From: CAZWDO01 sp964632485 [NCBI: uncultured bacterium]
GTDB taxonomy: Bacteria; JAGOEH01
Length of the DNA stretch: 26,286 nucleotides
NCBI GenBank assembly: GCA_964632485.1
Contig: CAZWDO010000004.1
Location: forward strand, 134,091 to 160,376
Direction of reading: 5' to 3'
A program made the translations under genes and the position numbers. The number at the start of each line of letters is the position of its first letter. Position 1 is the first letter of the stretch. Under the pieces are notes generated by a model. It saw nothing but the letters and a program-made list of their open reading frames with translations, was not told where the DNA came from and searched no databases. This document shows, one piece after another, positions 15,209-24,227 of the stretch.

Positions 15209-15952
15209 ATGTCTGCTTATGTTATTAGTGCGCATCAACCCAATTATCTGCCTTATACCGGGTATTTTAAAAAAATATCCATGGCGGATCAGTTTATAAT
15301 TATTACTAAAAAAAAAATAAATCACAAAAGCTGGCAAAATAGGAATCGGTTGCTAAATCAAAAGAAAATTGATTGGCTTACGGTTCCTATTTTAATTAAG
15401 AATACAGTAAATGAAAATTTATACAATATTCGAATTAATCAGGATCTAAATTGGCAAAACAAGCATTACAAATCGATTTGGTATAATTATCATCGGTATC
15501 CATTTTTTTTTGAAATTGAGGAATTTCTTAATCAACTCTACAATAAAAAAAAATGGCGCTGGTTATGGGAATTGGATTGGGAAATTATTAAAAATTTAGC
15601 GCATTTATTACATATTAAAACTCCAATTATAACGGATGAGAACATTGAATGGAGTACGAGCAAAACACATTTTTTAGTTGAGATCACAAAACATTTTGGG
15701 GGAAATACGTATTTATCCAGTCCTAATGCCTTGCAGTACATAGATTCTAATGTTTTTTCATCCAATCAAATTTTTCATTTATATATGATTTATCGAAATG
15801 ATTTAATGAAAAATTCAGAAAATAATGAACCTAAAAATCTCAGTATTATTGATCGCTTGTGCCGTTATGGGATAGATGCAACCTATAAACATATCTATCA
15901 AGAACATTATTATTTTCAACAAATTGATCAATTGTGGGAAGTAGCGCATTGA
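15209..15952 (+). CDS. WbqC-like family protein
   Basis: A 247-residue protein with the WbqC family signature at the N-terminus: ISAHQPNYLPYTGYFKKI (about 6-23), then ADQFIIITKKKINHKSWQNRNRLL. The mid-part WLTVPILIKN and the Lys-His-Tyr segment KHYKSIWYNY also fit. WbqC proteins occur in O-antigen and surface polysaccharide loci and in Bacteroidetes-like genomes; their biochemistry is not firmly established. The chain is aromatic-rich. The ATG at 15209 has no clear Shine-Dalgarno; the space where one would lie is taken by the right arm of parS. It heads, or is cotranscribed in, the run to ruvB. Confidence 0.82.
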   Translation: MSAYVISAHQPNYLPYTGYFKKISMADQFIIITKKKINHKSWQNRNRLLNQKKIDWLTVPILIKNTVNENLYNIRINQDLNWQNKHYKSIWYNYHRYPFFFEIEEFLNQLYNKKKWRWLWELDWEIIKNLAHLLHIKTPIITDENIEWSTSKTHFLVEITKHFGGNTYLSSPNALQYIDSNVFSSNQIFHLYMIYRNDLMKNSENNEPKNLSIIDRLCRYGIDATYKHIYQEHYYFQQIDQLWEVAH

Positions 15953-15964
15953 AAAGGATTATTG

Positions 15965-16987
15965 ATGAATAATTGGTATAATGAACTCAATCAGGTTTCC
16001 TTAATCAATGGCGACATTGAACTTGAAAATCAACTTAGACCGCAAGGTTTAACTGATTTTACAGGGCAACAATTAGTTTTAGACAAACTTAAAATTTTTA
16101 TTGAAGCCGCCCGCCAACGGAATGAACATCTCGATCATATTTTGTTCCACGGTCCTCCGGGTTTAGGTAAAACAACTCTAAGCTCAATTATAGCCACTGA
16201 GATGGGAACACAATTTAAAGCCACAACCGGTCCTGTAATGGATAAAGCGGCAGATTTAGCCGGTATTCTAACCAATCTGCAAAAAGGCGATATTCTGTTT
16301 ATTGATGAAATCCATCGGATGAATCGCGTTGTCGAGGAATACCTGTATTCGGCTATGGAAGATTATTGTCTTGATATTATGATTGATAAAGGCGCCAATG
16401 CCCGTTCAATTCGGATCCAATTAAAACCGTTTACGCTTGTAGGCGCTACGACTCGTATCGGATTATTGACAGCTCCTATGCGCTCACGGTTTGGAATTAT
16501 TTTACGTCTGGATTACTACGATCAGGAAGCGCTAACTAAAATTATTCTACGCTCGGCTGATTTGTTGCATATTGCTATTGAGCATAAAGGCGCCCAGGAA
16601 ATTGCAAAACGGGCCCGAGGGACTCCTCGTATTGCTAATCGTCTTTTAAAACGGGTACGTGATATCGCCCAAATAAAAGGCAATGGAACCATCTCCCATC
16701 GCCTGGCTCAGGAAGGTATGGATTTGTTGGGGATTGATGAATTGGGTTTAGATGAAATGGATAAATTAATATTGACTACTATCGCACAAAAATTTAATGG
16801 GGGACCCGTAGGACTTTCGACTCTTGCGATTGCGGTCAGTGAGGAAAAAGAGACGCTGGAGGAGGTTTATGAACCCTATCTCATTCAGTTGGGCTTACTT
16901 GAACGTACTCCACGAGGACGATTGCTGACAGTCTCGGCTTTCAATGTACTTGGGTTACCTGTCCCTGGTCAAGGACGATTGTTTTGA
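15965..16987 (+). CDS. ruvB: Holliday junction branch-migration helicase RuvB
   Basis: RuvB is the hexameric AAA+ motor that, with RuvA, moves Holliday junctions during recombination repair. The 340-residue product has LRPQGLTDFTGQ near the N-terminus, Walker A HGPPGLGKTT (62-71), Walker B ILFIDEIHRM (110-119), the VEEYLYSAMED motif, sensor GATTRIGLLTAPMRSRFG and the C-terminal winged-helix region with YEPYLIQLGLLERTPRGR. Length is normal. I use the ATG at 15965, six bases after AAAGGA; a TTG one codon earlier is possible. ruvA and ruvC are not adjacent. Its stop overlaps the TTG start of queH. Confidence 0.97.
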   Translation: MNNWYNELNQVSLINGDIELENQLRPQGLTDFTGQQLVLDKLKIFIEAARQRNEHLDHILFHGPPGLGKTTLSSIIATEMGTQFKATTGPVMDKAADLAGILTNLQKGDILFIDEIHRMNRVVEEYLYSAMEDYCLDIMIDKGANARSIRIQLKPFTLVGATTRIGLLTAPMRSRFGIILRLDYYDQEALTKIILRSADLLHIAIEHKGAQEIAKRARGTPRIANRLLKRVRDIAQIKGNGTISHRLAQEGMDLLGIDELGLDEMDKLILTTIAQKFNGGPVGLSTLAIAVSEEKETLEEVYEPYLIQLGLLERTPRGRLLTVSAFNVLGLPVPGQGRLF

Positions 16988-17565
16988 AGAAAAAAGAATT
17001 ATTATTGCATATTTGCTGCGCTCCTTGCTTGATTGTACCTCATCTTTATCTGAGTGATAATTTTAATATTCGGGGATTGTGGTATAATCCAAATATTCAT
17101 CCGCTTTCGGAATATTTAAAACGCTTGGAGGCGCTGGAAAAATTTTCCTTAGATAAAAATATTGAAGTTATTTTCCAATCTGAGTATGCTCTTTTTGAGT
17201 TTTTCCAGAAATGTGTCTTTAGGGAAGAACAAAGATGTTTATTTTGCTATGAACAACGCTTGCTAAAAACGGCCCGGATTGCCAAAAATGGAAACTTTGA
17301 TTGCTTTAGTACGACATTGCTACAAAGTCACCAGCAGGACCGACCCTTAATTATTCAATTAGGCATGGATATTGCCAAAAAATTTGATATAGAATTCTTC
17401 TGCTATGATTTACGATCAAATTGGTCAGAAGGTGTGGCTATCTCCAAAGAAACAGGCCTGTATCGACAGCAATATTGCGGTTGTATTTATTCGGAGTATG
17501 ATCGGTATAAGCAGGACTTAATGAAAAAAAAGGAATTGTTGCGAAATGGATCTAACAAAATTTGA
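16984..17565 (+). CDS. queH: Epoxyqueuosine reductase QueH
   Basis: QueH reduces epoxyqueuosine in tRNA to queuosine, the last step of the pathway, and replaces the cobalamin-dependent QueG in many bacteria. The 193-residue product shows the family's metal-binding cysteines: LHICCAPC (C11, C12, C15), RCLFCYEQRL (C85, C88) and YRQQYCGC (C165, C167), with FSTTLLQS between them. Start is a TTG that overlaps the ruvB stop by four bases (TTGA), so the pair is coupled. The end overlaps queA by 20 bases. Having the last two queuosine enzymes side by side strongly supports both calls. Confidence 0.95.
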   Translation: MKKKELLLHICCAPCLIVPHLYLSDNFNIRGLWYNPNIHPLSEYLKRLEALEKFSLDKNIEVIFQSEYALFEFFQKCVFREEQRCLFCYEQRLLKTARIAKNGNFDCFSTTLLQSHQQDRPLIIQLGMDIAKKFDIEFFCYDLRSNWSEGVAISKETGLYRQQYCGCIYSEYDRYKQDLMKKKELLRNGSNKI

Positions 17566-18595
17566 TTTTAATTTACCATCGGAATTGATAGCGCAATACC
17601 CGGTTGATAAACGAGACCATAGCCGCTTGTTGATCGCTCATAAAGATACATTAACTATTGAACACCGCTTTTTTTATGATCTACCGGAATATCTGACAAA
17701 TGAAAATTTATTGATATTGAATAAGAGCCGCGTAATCCCGGCACGGTTGTATACAAACGAAAAAAATGGACAAAACCAGCTTGAATTTCTCTTAGTAAAA
17801 AAAACCAACGATCATTGCTACGAAGCGATGGTTAAACCGGGAAGGAAAGCGAAAATAGGACAGCGCTTTGATTTTTCTAAAAAAAACTCTATTTTAACAG
17901 GCGCCATTGAGGCAATTTTAGAAAATGGAAATCGAATCATTAATTTTCAATCGCCTGTTGAAATTGAAAAATCAATTCTAGCCTTAGGCCAAATACCACT
18001 ACCTCCCTATATTCAACGGGAAGTGCAGTCTATTGATACCCATCGATATCAAACTGTCTTTGCTGAATATGACGGATCGATTGCCGCTCCGACGGCAGGT
18101 TTGCATTTTACTTCTGATTTAATCGATAAGCTGATGATGAATGGAGTTGGAATTGATTATATTACCTTGCATGTGGGGCCCGGGACATTTAAACCGGTAA
18201 AAACGAAACAGATTGAAGATCATGTCATTTCGCAAGAGGAGTTTTTTATCGAATCCGATGTTTTACAGCGTTTAAGAGAAACAAAAAAAAACAAAAATAA
18301 AAAAATTACGGCAGTTGGAACAACAGCAACTCGGACTCTTGAAACATTAGCGCCATGGATTCTTAATGATAATGAACTGGAACAAATTCCTCATAAAACT
18401 GATATTTACATTTATCCACCATATACATTTGGTGTAGTTGATCAACTAATCACTAACTTCCATCTACCCAAATCATCGTTGTTCATTTTGGTATGCGCGT
18501 TTTGTGGACTGGATTTTGCGCATCAAATTTATCAAGAGGCGATCGCTAAACGCTATCGGTTTTATAGTTACGGCGATGCAATGTTAATTTTATGA
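17546..18595 (+). CDS. queA: S-adenosylmethionine:tRNA ribosyltransferase-isomerase
   Basis: QueA transfers and isomerises the ribosyl part of SAM onto preQ1 in tRNA to form epoxyqueuosine, the substrate of the neighbouring QueH. The 349-residue length is normal. Motifs include LPSELIAQYPVDKRDHSRLL at the N-terminus, LNKSRVIPARL, YDGSIAAPTAGLHFT, ITLHVGPGTFKPV and the C-terminal TNFHLPKSSLFILV. The ATG at 17546 lies inside the end of queH with AAGGAA about a dozen bases before it. The stop overlaps holA as ATGA. Confidence 0.97.
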   Translation: MDLTKFDFNLPSELIAQYPVDKRDHSRLLIAHKDTLTIEHRFFYDLPEYLTNENLLILNKSRVIPARLYTNEKNGQNQLEFLLVKKTNDHCYEAMVKPGRKAKIGQRFDFSKKNSILTGAIEAILENGNRIINFQSPVEIEKSILALGQIPLPPYIQREVQSIDTHRYQTVFAEYDGSIAAPTAGLHFTSDLIDKLMMNGVGIDYITLHVGPGTFKPVKTKQIEDHVISQEEFFIESDVLQRLRETKKNKNKKITAVGTTATRTLETLAPWILNDNELEQIPHKTDIYIYPPYTFGVVDQLITNFHLPKSSLFILVCAFCGLDFAHQIYQEAIAKRYRFYSYGDAMLIL

Positions 18596-19602
18596 AATTG
18601 ACAGATATTACTAAAAGTATTCAATCGGGTGTTCATCTACTGTTAGTTAGCGGTGAAGAATGGTTTCTTAAACAAAATGTCGTTAGTCATCTAAAGAATA
18701 CATTGCTTAATTCTGAAATGAAAGATTTTAATTATTCAAAGTATTATGGTGAAGAAACGAAGTTGAAAGATTTAATCGCAAGCTGTCAAACTATTCCTTG
18801 GAATGATGCATATCGATTAGTGCTTTTATATAATTGTGACGCAATGAAAGAATCTGATCAAAAAAATTTGATGGAACAACTTAAATATATCCCGGCCGAA
18901 ACCATTATAATTATGGAAGGGAAAAAATTTTCGGTGGGTGTTCAAAAAATATTTAAGCAGCAAAAGAATGCTCTCTATATAGAATTTAAAAAGTACTATG
19001 AATCAAAAATTCGTGATTGGTTGGTGGATCGAGCTTTTCACTCCTACAAACGAAAACTGACACCGGAAGCCGCATGGTGGTTAACGATCATAGTTGGGAC
19101 AGATTTAAGCATTCTTGATAAGGCGTTAGAGAAAATCGATATCTATTTGCCGCCGCAAGCCTATATTGATCAGGCTGTGGTCAAAAAATTATGTGAAATC
19201 AGTAAAACCTATAGCATTTTTAACTTAATGGATGCTATTGTTGAACGTAAAGCGGGATTTGCTATTACAATTTTAAATCATTTGCTTCAGGATGGTATGC
19301 AACCCTTAGTTATTTTTACAATGTTATATAAATTAGTGGGGCAATTATATGCCGTCAATGAGGGTATTCGGCTAAAGTTATCTGAAAGTGATATGATGCG
19401 TCAAAGTGGAATTGTGAGTTTCAATTTTACAAAATACGCTAAGCGGGCAAGCGAAATTAGCGCTGTTCAATTTAATAATATCATGCTTTTATGTATGTCA
19501 TGTGATTTAGCCTATAAATCAGGTTGGAAAAAAAATAGTTATTATCTTGAACGTTTAGTGTTGGAGTTGGTGTTTCCTGAATTAGTTTTTAACTCTATTT
19601 AG
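18592..19602 (+). CDS. holA: DNA polymerase III delta subunit-like protein
   Basis: HolA is the clamp-loader 'wrench' subunit that opens the sliding clamp. The 336-residue product fits in length and in pattern: an N-terminal segment GVHLLLVSGEEWFLKQNVV (the degenerate P-loop region of delta), VLLYNCDAMKESDQKNLMEQL, a central AAA+-lid region with WWLTIIVGTDLSILDKALEKI (a family hallmark), then the C-terminal collar helices with YSIFNLMDAIVERK and LLQDGMQPLVIFTMLY. Sequence conservation in this family is low, so this rests on overall pattern. It is coupled to queA by a four-base overlap and its end overlaps the opposing GT9-like gene by 21 bases. Confidence 0.85.
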   Translation: MKLTDITKSIQSGVHLLLVSGEEWFLKQNVVSHLKNTLLNSEMKDFNYSKYYGEETKLKDLIASCQTIPWNDAYRLVLLYNCDAMKESDQKNLMEQLKYIPAETIIIMEGKKFSVGVQKIFKQQKNALYIEFKKYYESKIRDWLVDRAFHSYKRKLTPEAAWWLTIIVGTDLSILDKALEKIDIYLPPQAYIDQAVVKKLCEISKTYSIFNLMDAIVERKAGFAITILNHLLQDGMQPLVIFTMLYKLVGQLYAVNEGIRLKLSESDMMRQSGIVSFNFTKYAKRASEISAVQFNNIMLLCMSCDLAYKSGWKKNSYYLERLVLELVFPELVFNSI

Positions 19603-20601
19603 GAAGGTTTGTGGATCCAGAGGCTCAATCTCCTGCCATTTGTGAATATCCATTTCCTTAAATGAAAGTAATTGAAGAAGATCATTCTTTTGATTATCAT
19701 CGATAATAACCAGATGTTTAAAATCAAACAGAGTTCCCAAGGCAAGCATTAGATCAATTGTTGTAAAAAAGAGATCGCTGAGGGCGGCAATTGCAATTTG
19801 AGCATAAATAGGAAGTTGAGATAAGGCAATTGTATTCTTAATCTGGTGGGTGAATGACGAAGTAATTTTAGACTGGTTACAGATAATAACAAAAAAAGCA
19901 TTAGTCTCTTCACTAAACCGTTTAAAATACTCGATCATCGTGCTGAAAGCAGGTTTATAACTTGTAATTGGCTGAGTTAAGTTTATAAAGATTAATGGCT
20001 GTTGGGTTTGGTAACCGTTTTCAAGAAGAAATTGGGTTGCCTCCAGCAAAACGGTTCGTGAGGGATGTGTATGAACGGTTTTGAAGGTTAAACGGTTGTA
20101 ATACATAGCATTCAATCTATATTGAAGTAGTGCTGCGGGATGGGAATAATTAGAAGGATCAAATTGATAAGAAACATTATAGGTTGGATTGGCAGCATCA
20201 GCAAAAATTGAAATTTTAAAATCTGAAAAAATATTTTGAGCAAAAAAATTTGATATAAGTGAATTCGTATGATCGAAATTAAAGAAAAGAGTAGGTGACT
20301 TGAGATCAGTATACAAGTTAAAATCAAATTTTAGATGATTTGGCGCATCTGAATTATAATATAATGGCTCATAAAACTGTCGAAATATAAAATGTAAGGG
20401 CTTATGAGATATGTGTTGAAAAATAATAAATTTTGATTTTGGATAAAATGCGCGCAGCGCATTGAAAGAGGGTAAATATAAAATAGAATCCAAAATTGAA
20501 AGAGGAAAAAAAATAAAAATGGTTTGGTTGTCCAGAAAAAAATTTGAAAAGGAAAATTTGTGTGGTAAAGTGGAATTGGTAAAATTGGATTGAAGAATCA
20601 T
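19582..20601 (-). CDS. Glycosyltransferase family 9-like (heptosyltransferase fold), divergent
   Basis: A 339-residue protein with faint GT9/ADP-heptose-transferase features. The N-terminal segment IFFPLSILDSILYLPSFNALRAFYPKSKFIIF resembles the family's first strand and helix. The segments QPLIFINLTQ and YAQIAIAALSDLFFTTIDLMLALGTLF sit where the nucleotide-sugar site normally lies. The usual G-x-x-H-x-A signature near the C-terminus has become TTIDLMLALG, so activity is uncertain. It is the last gene of a four-gene overlapping operon and starts within the rmlA stop (four-base overlap). Partnership with RmlA suggests surface-glycan assembly. It may be a non-catalytic relative. Confidence 0.5.
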   Translation of the reverse strand: MILQSNFTNSTLPHKFSFSNFFLDNQTIFIFFPLSILDSILYLPSFNALRAFYPKSKFIIFQHISHKPLHFIFRQFYEPLYYNSDAPNHLKFDFNLYTDLKSPTLFFNFDHTNSLISNFFAQNIFSDFKISIFADAANPTYNVSYQFDPSNYSHPAALLQYRLNAMYYNRLTFKTVHTHPSRTVLLEATQFLLENGYQTQQPLIFINLTQPITSYKPAFSTMIEYFKRFSEETNAFFVIICNQSKITSSFTHQIKNTIALSQLPIYAQIAIAALSDLFFTTIDLMLALGTLFDFKHLVIIDDNQKNDLLQLLSFKEMDIHKWQEIEPLDPQTFLNRVKN

Positions 20602-21482
20602 TCAGGATGCACCATTTCTAATAATCTTCGATATTCATTATCCGGATAGTGAGAAATAATTGATTGAAATTGAAATGAATCAATAAATCCCATACGATAA
20701 GCAATTTCCTCAGGGGCGCCAATGAGTATCTCTTGTATTTTTTCCTGAAGATAAATAAATTGACGGACCAATTCAATTGATTCTTTTGTTCCAGTATCAA
20801 ACCAGGAAATCGCGCGTCTTAATTTTACTGCCTTTAGTTCTTGCGTTTCCATGTAGGACCGATTTAAATCGGTAATTTCCAGCTCACCACGAGCGGACGG
20901 TTTTAATTTGGCGGCTCGTTCGATAACAGTTGAGTCGTAAACATATAATCCAGTAACTGCCCAATGAGAAATAAAGTTCTGTGGTTTTTCAACCAATGCG
21001 ATCGGTAAATCCTGCGAATTAAACTGAACAACCCCAAACCGCTCAGGATTAACGATGTGTTTAGCATAAATCAGCGCTCCAGATTCAAAACTTTGGATAG
21101 ATTGAAGAAAATCTACAGGCCCAAAAAAAATATTATCCCCTAAAATTAGTGTGACAGGTTCGTTAGCAATAAATTCTTCCGATGATGTAAAGTTATTTTG
21201 TTTGGGTATGAGAAAAGCTTGAGCCAATCCCCCGGGATGACTTTGTACCGTATAGTGAAGATTGATTCCCCATTGGGGAGAATTGGCAAGGCAATGTTGA
21301 TAGAGATCAATGTGCTCTGGAGAAGAAATAATAAGAATATCACGGATTCCGGCCATCAACAAAAGGGTTAATGGGTAATAAATCATGGGTTTACCGCCAA
21401 TATCCAATAATTGTTTGGATATAATACGAGTTGCAGGATAAAGACGTGTACCCGAACCTCCGGCTAATATGATTCCTTTCAT
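20598..21482 (-). CDS. rmlA: Glucose-1-phosphate thymidylyltransferase
   Basis: RmlA joins dTTP and glucose 1-phosphate to make dTDP-glucose, the precursor of dTDP-rhamnose and related sugars. The 294-residue product carries the nucleotidyltransferase signature GIILAGGSGTRLYPAT, SKQLLDIGGKPMIYYPL (where most RmlA have a Pro and Tyr-Asp before the KP), LGDNIFFG, VEKP and RGELEITDLNR. Length is standard. The start overlaps the preceding stop as ATGA, with AAAAGGATC upstream. rmlB, rmlC and rmlD are not in the window, so the final sugar is unknown. Confidence 0.92.
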   Translation of the reverse strand: MKGIILAGGSGTRLYPATRIISKQLLDIGGKPMIYYPLTLLLMAGIRDILIISSPEHIDLYQHCLANSPQWGINLHYTVQSHPGGLAQAFLIPKQNNFTSSEEFIANEPVTLILGDNIFFGPVDFLQSIQSFESGALIYAKHIVNPERFGVVQFNSQDLPIALVEKPQNFISHWAVTGLYVYDSTVIERAAKLKPSARGELEITDLNRSYMETQELKAVKLRRAISWFDTGTKESIELVRQFIYLQEKIQEILIGAPEEIAYRMGFIDSFQFQSIISHYPDNEYRRLLEMVHPE

Positions 21483-23059
21483 AAGTGATCCTTTTCATTT
21501 CTGGATTGGTAGAGTTGTGAAAAAATATCAAAAAAAGGAGTTAAATAATTCCGCCATTCATGGGGAATAAAATCAAAATTTGAACCCCGATCAATTATCT
21601 CCCAAAAATCTTCTTGTATAGTATCGAGTTCCTGGCAGATAGCCTGGATGCGGCTGTATGGCTCATCCATCATGTCTTTAGCGATTAGTTGAGCTTTTGC
21701 CTGGTTATTGATGGATAAATAAAAGGTGCCCAATTTAATTTGCGCTTTGCGAACACCCCTGAGTGACTTATCTTCCTCTCCGCTTTCCTGGGGCTGATCA
21801 ATGGTTAAAAAAAGTGTGAGCAAATCATCGCATAGTGGTGAATTCAATCGTTCAGCTTCAACACAGATGTCTGAAAAGTCGTGGGCAGCGGTTTCCAAAA
21901 TAAAACCAATTTTCTGCTGATAAAATAGAATGCCATAGTATTTGAAGTATTTTGCAATTTCCTTGACATAATAGGCTTTGGTAGTTGACAATAAGTAGAC
22001 AGCTAATTTTTTATACTGAAAAAAAAGATTGTAGGGAGTGCGTATGTCTCTAGAATTAAAGCTATTACGTAAAAGTGTGTTGAAGTATTTAATACAAAGG
22101 TGAATCGTGTAGGGGTCTTCACATTCAACTGCTTTTTCGGCGATAAACCGTAAAGACATTGCAATCATATAATTTACATCTCTATTTTGAGTGACGCATC
22201 GATGAAAAAGAATATTGTAGTGTTTAAAAACCTTATTTTCTAAAATGATTCGTTGGGTAATAATTTTCTGTCGATTTGACTCTGAAAGAGCAATAAAGTC
22301 TGTTTTCTGAGCTTCATAAGGCGAAATCTGGAAAAAATAATCAGGTAATTTATGCTTAATGGTTAAGAAATATAGGACCATCTCCTTCAGAGCGGATATA
22401 CATTGAATGCCGAGGGATGTATCACTGCTTTCAATCGAATTTAAAGCAATATCATTAATTTGTTCAATAGCGAGCATAGTTTGTTTTTTTATATTATCGA
22501 TCTGGCTTTTGGAACAATTGGAGGAATTAGCTAAAGAAGAGAGCTGATGTATTGAGATTTGACGGATTTTATTGATTACACTCTCAGGTTTAAGGAATTG
22601 AAAAATATAGCCGAAATAAGGGATAATTACAATAAAGCCCAACGTTAGTCCGATCGTGTTCAGCAATGCAGAACATGAAAGATTAAGTCCGTAACCGGCA
22701 AAAAAATAAAGCCAGAGGGAATGAATATTCAAAATTATAAAAAAGCTGATTATCGAAAAATTGATTCGATCGGCAATAAATAAATCAATAATGCGGCTAC
22801 TGTATCGAGTAGCCGCCAATTCAACAATAATAGCAACGACGGTAATAATTATCGCCAGTACTGCTGCAATCACTTCATTAGATGAAGAAAGCGCAGAGAG
22901 GATTTGGTCGGCATTTTGGCTAAAAATAGTAAAATGAAGAGAATTTTGGCTTAAGTAGTAATCAATTATAAACGTAAAAAATGAAAAAAAAGCGGTTATT
23001 AACGTAATGATAATTAAAGGAGTTAACCAGGTCGCCAGAAAAGATGACTCTTTATTCAT
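21479..23059 (-). CDS. DUF2254-like integral membrane protein
   Basis: A 526-residue protein with four predicted membrane helices near the N-terminus (about 12-33, 62-82, 101-120, 132-156). The segment VELAATRYSSRIIDLFIADR after helix 2 resembles the conserved motif of DUF2254 membrane proteins. The remaining 370 residues are a soluble, mostly helical cytoplasmic domain of unknown role, with alternating helices that could be repeat-like. It overlaps the upstream REC-DHp-REC gene by eight bases and rmlA by four. No Shine-Dalgarno is visible, so translation probably depends on coupling. I infer a membrane sensor or effector tied to the signalling gene upstream; the DUF2254 link is by motif only. 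Confidence 0.6.
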   Translation of the reverse strand: MNKESSFLATWLTPLIIITLITAFFSFFTFIIDYYLSQNSLHFTIFSQNADQILSALSSSNEVIAAVLAIIITVVAIIVELAATRYSSRIIDLFIADRINFSIISFFIILNIHSLWLYFFAGYGLNLSCSALLNTIGLTLGFIVIIPYFGYIFQFLKPESVINKIRQISIHQLSSLANSSNCSKSQIDNIKKQTMLAIEQINDIALNSIESSDTSLGIQCISALKEMVLYFLTIKHKLPDYFFQISPYEAQKTDFIALSESNRQKIITQRIILENKVFKHYNILFHRCVTQNRDVNYMIAMSLRFIAEKAVECEDPYTIHLCIKYFNTLLRNSFNSRDIRTPYNLFFQYKKLAVYLLSTTKAYYVKEIAKYFKYYGILFYQQKIGFILETAAHDFSDICVEAERLNSPLCDDLLTLFLTIDQPQESGEEDKSLRGVRKAQIKLGTFYLSINNQAKAQLIAKDMMDEPYSRIQAICQELDTIQEDFWEIIDRGSNFDFIPHEWRNYLTPFFDIFSQLYQSRNEKDHL

Positions 23060-24116
23060 ATAGGAGATTCAATAATTTAATAAAAAGTTGGTTCAAATCG
23101 AAGGGTTTGAGAATAGTCTGCCCGAGAGGAGTTAAGCGGTCGAAGAGGGCTGGATCAATATTGTCCGATACTAAAAAAATGAATCGTAAAGCGCTTCTTA
23201 TTTTAATCGATTGATGAATAAAATCGCTCATTTCGATGGTTATATTATCTAAATCAATCATAATGACAGATATAGAGGAGTTATCGTTAATGGCACGAAG
23301 AGCTCGTTGGAAATCGTCAAACAATAAGTATGGAAAACGCTTTATCCCGAGAAAATACGTAATCAGATGTGTGAGTTCAGTTTTATTATGGATAATCAGG
23401 ACTTTCGAAGACGATTGAGAGGAAACCATTAAGGGGGTCCAATTAGGGGATTGAGGTTTCTCGGGTGATGATTGATTAATATCCATGATCATTGTGGTAT
23501 CAGTATAATTTTTTAAGACAATTTGTTTAATCTGTGAAAATTTACGAACTAATTGGGTTAATCGTTCTGTTTGAAGAGAAATTTTCTCGATAGTATCATT
23601 GAATCCATAACGTTCACTGTAAATATCGAGTAGCATCGTAAGAGCGCAAAGCGGTTGGTTCATTTCATGAGCGACAGCGCCCCCAACCGCTAACGCAGTT
23701 TGTAGCTGTTGAGTTTGTATTTGCTGCTGTCTGATGAGAATTTGACTAATTTGACTTTTAACACGCGCTAAAAGCTCGATTTTTTTGAAAGGTTTTAATA
23801 CAAAATCAACAGCGCCAAGATCAAAGGCGCGTTTAAGAAAATCAATATCGGAATAAGCCGTTACGACAAGGACTGAAATCTGCTCAATGGATCGATTTTT
23901 GTTAAGCTCTTCCAGAACTTCAAACCCTGACAAATACGGCATGCGGATATCAAGTAATACTAGCTGGGGTTGTTCCTTTTCAATTAAAGCCAAAGTTTCT
24001 CTGCCGTCCATCGCTTCTATGATTTCAATGGCTAATTCGGTCAGATAGGTTCTCGCGATAATACGATTGGCTGGCTCGTCATCAGCAATAAGGATTTTAG
24101 GTCGTCGTGTTTCCAT
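23052..24116 (-). CDS. REC-DHp-REC hybrid signalling protein without kinase ATPase domain
   Basis: A 354-residue cytoplasmic protein. Residues 6-125 form an intact receiver: acidic pair D12/D13, acceptor D56 in LVLLDIRMP, T86 and K108. A helical linker rich in Gln leads to a HisKA-type dimerisation domain with the H-box AVAHEMNQPLCAL (phosphorylatable H150), ending at about 205. Where a HATPase domain (N, G1, G2 boxes) should begin there is instead a 30-residue low-complexity linker and a second receiver-like domain (238-352). That domain has acceptor D288 and K337 but no acidic pair (IIHNK). It cannot autophosphorylate as built. I infer a phosphotransfer relay, like Spo0B or Hpt proteins. 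It leads an operon with a membrane protein, rmlA and a GT9-like gene. Confidence 0.85.
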   Translation of the reverse strand: METRRPKILIADDEPANRIIARTYLTELAIEIIEAMDGRETLALIEKEQPQLVLLDIRMPYLSGFEVLEELNKNRSIEQISVLVVTAYSDIDFLKRAFDLGAVDFVLKPFKKIELLARVKSQISQILIRQQQIQTQQLQTALAVGGAVAHEMNQPLCALTMLLDIYSERYGFNDTIEKISLQTERLTQLVRKFSQIKQIVLKNYTDTTMIMDINQSSPEKPQSPNWTPLMVSSQSSSKVLIIHNKTELTHLITYFLGIKRFPYLLFDDFQRALRAINDNSSISVIMIDLDNITIEMSDFIHQSIKIRSALRFIFLVSDNIDPALFDRLTPLGQTILKPFDLNQLFIKLLNLLYE

Positions 24117-24134
24117 GTTAGTTACCTTATTTCA

Positions 24135-24163
24135 ATTATACATAGATTTATTAGGAATGTCAA
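24135..24163 (-). promoter_or_regulatory. Consensus sigma-70 promoter of the REC-DHp-REC operon
   Basis: On the minus strand a perfect TTGACA (24163-24158) is followed after 17 bases by a perfect TATAAT (24140-24135). The start codon lies about 18 bases after the -10, so the leader is very short. Confidence 0.85.
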
Positions 24164-24198
24164 CTTTATTTTATTTTTAGGAGTAAAAAATTTTTTAC

Positions 24199-24227
24199 TT
24201 GAAATTTTCCTGTTTTTTAATTATCGT
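24199..24227 (+). promoter_or_regulatory. Possible plus-strand promoter before the structured region
   Basis: TTGAAA (24199-24204, 5/6) and TATCGT (24222-24227, 4/6) are 17 bases apart. A transcript from here would start at about 24234 and carry the hairpin region and then the thioredoxin and CheV-like genes. Confidence 0.4.

Noticed and set aside
23052-24116. Complete hybrid histidine kinase
   Set aside because: None of the N, G1 or G2 boxes of the ATPase domain are present between the H-box and the C-terminus.
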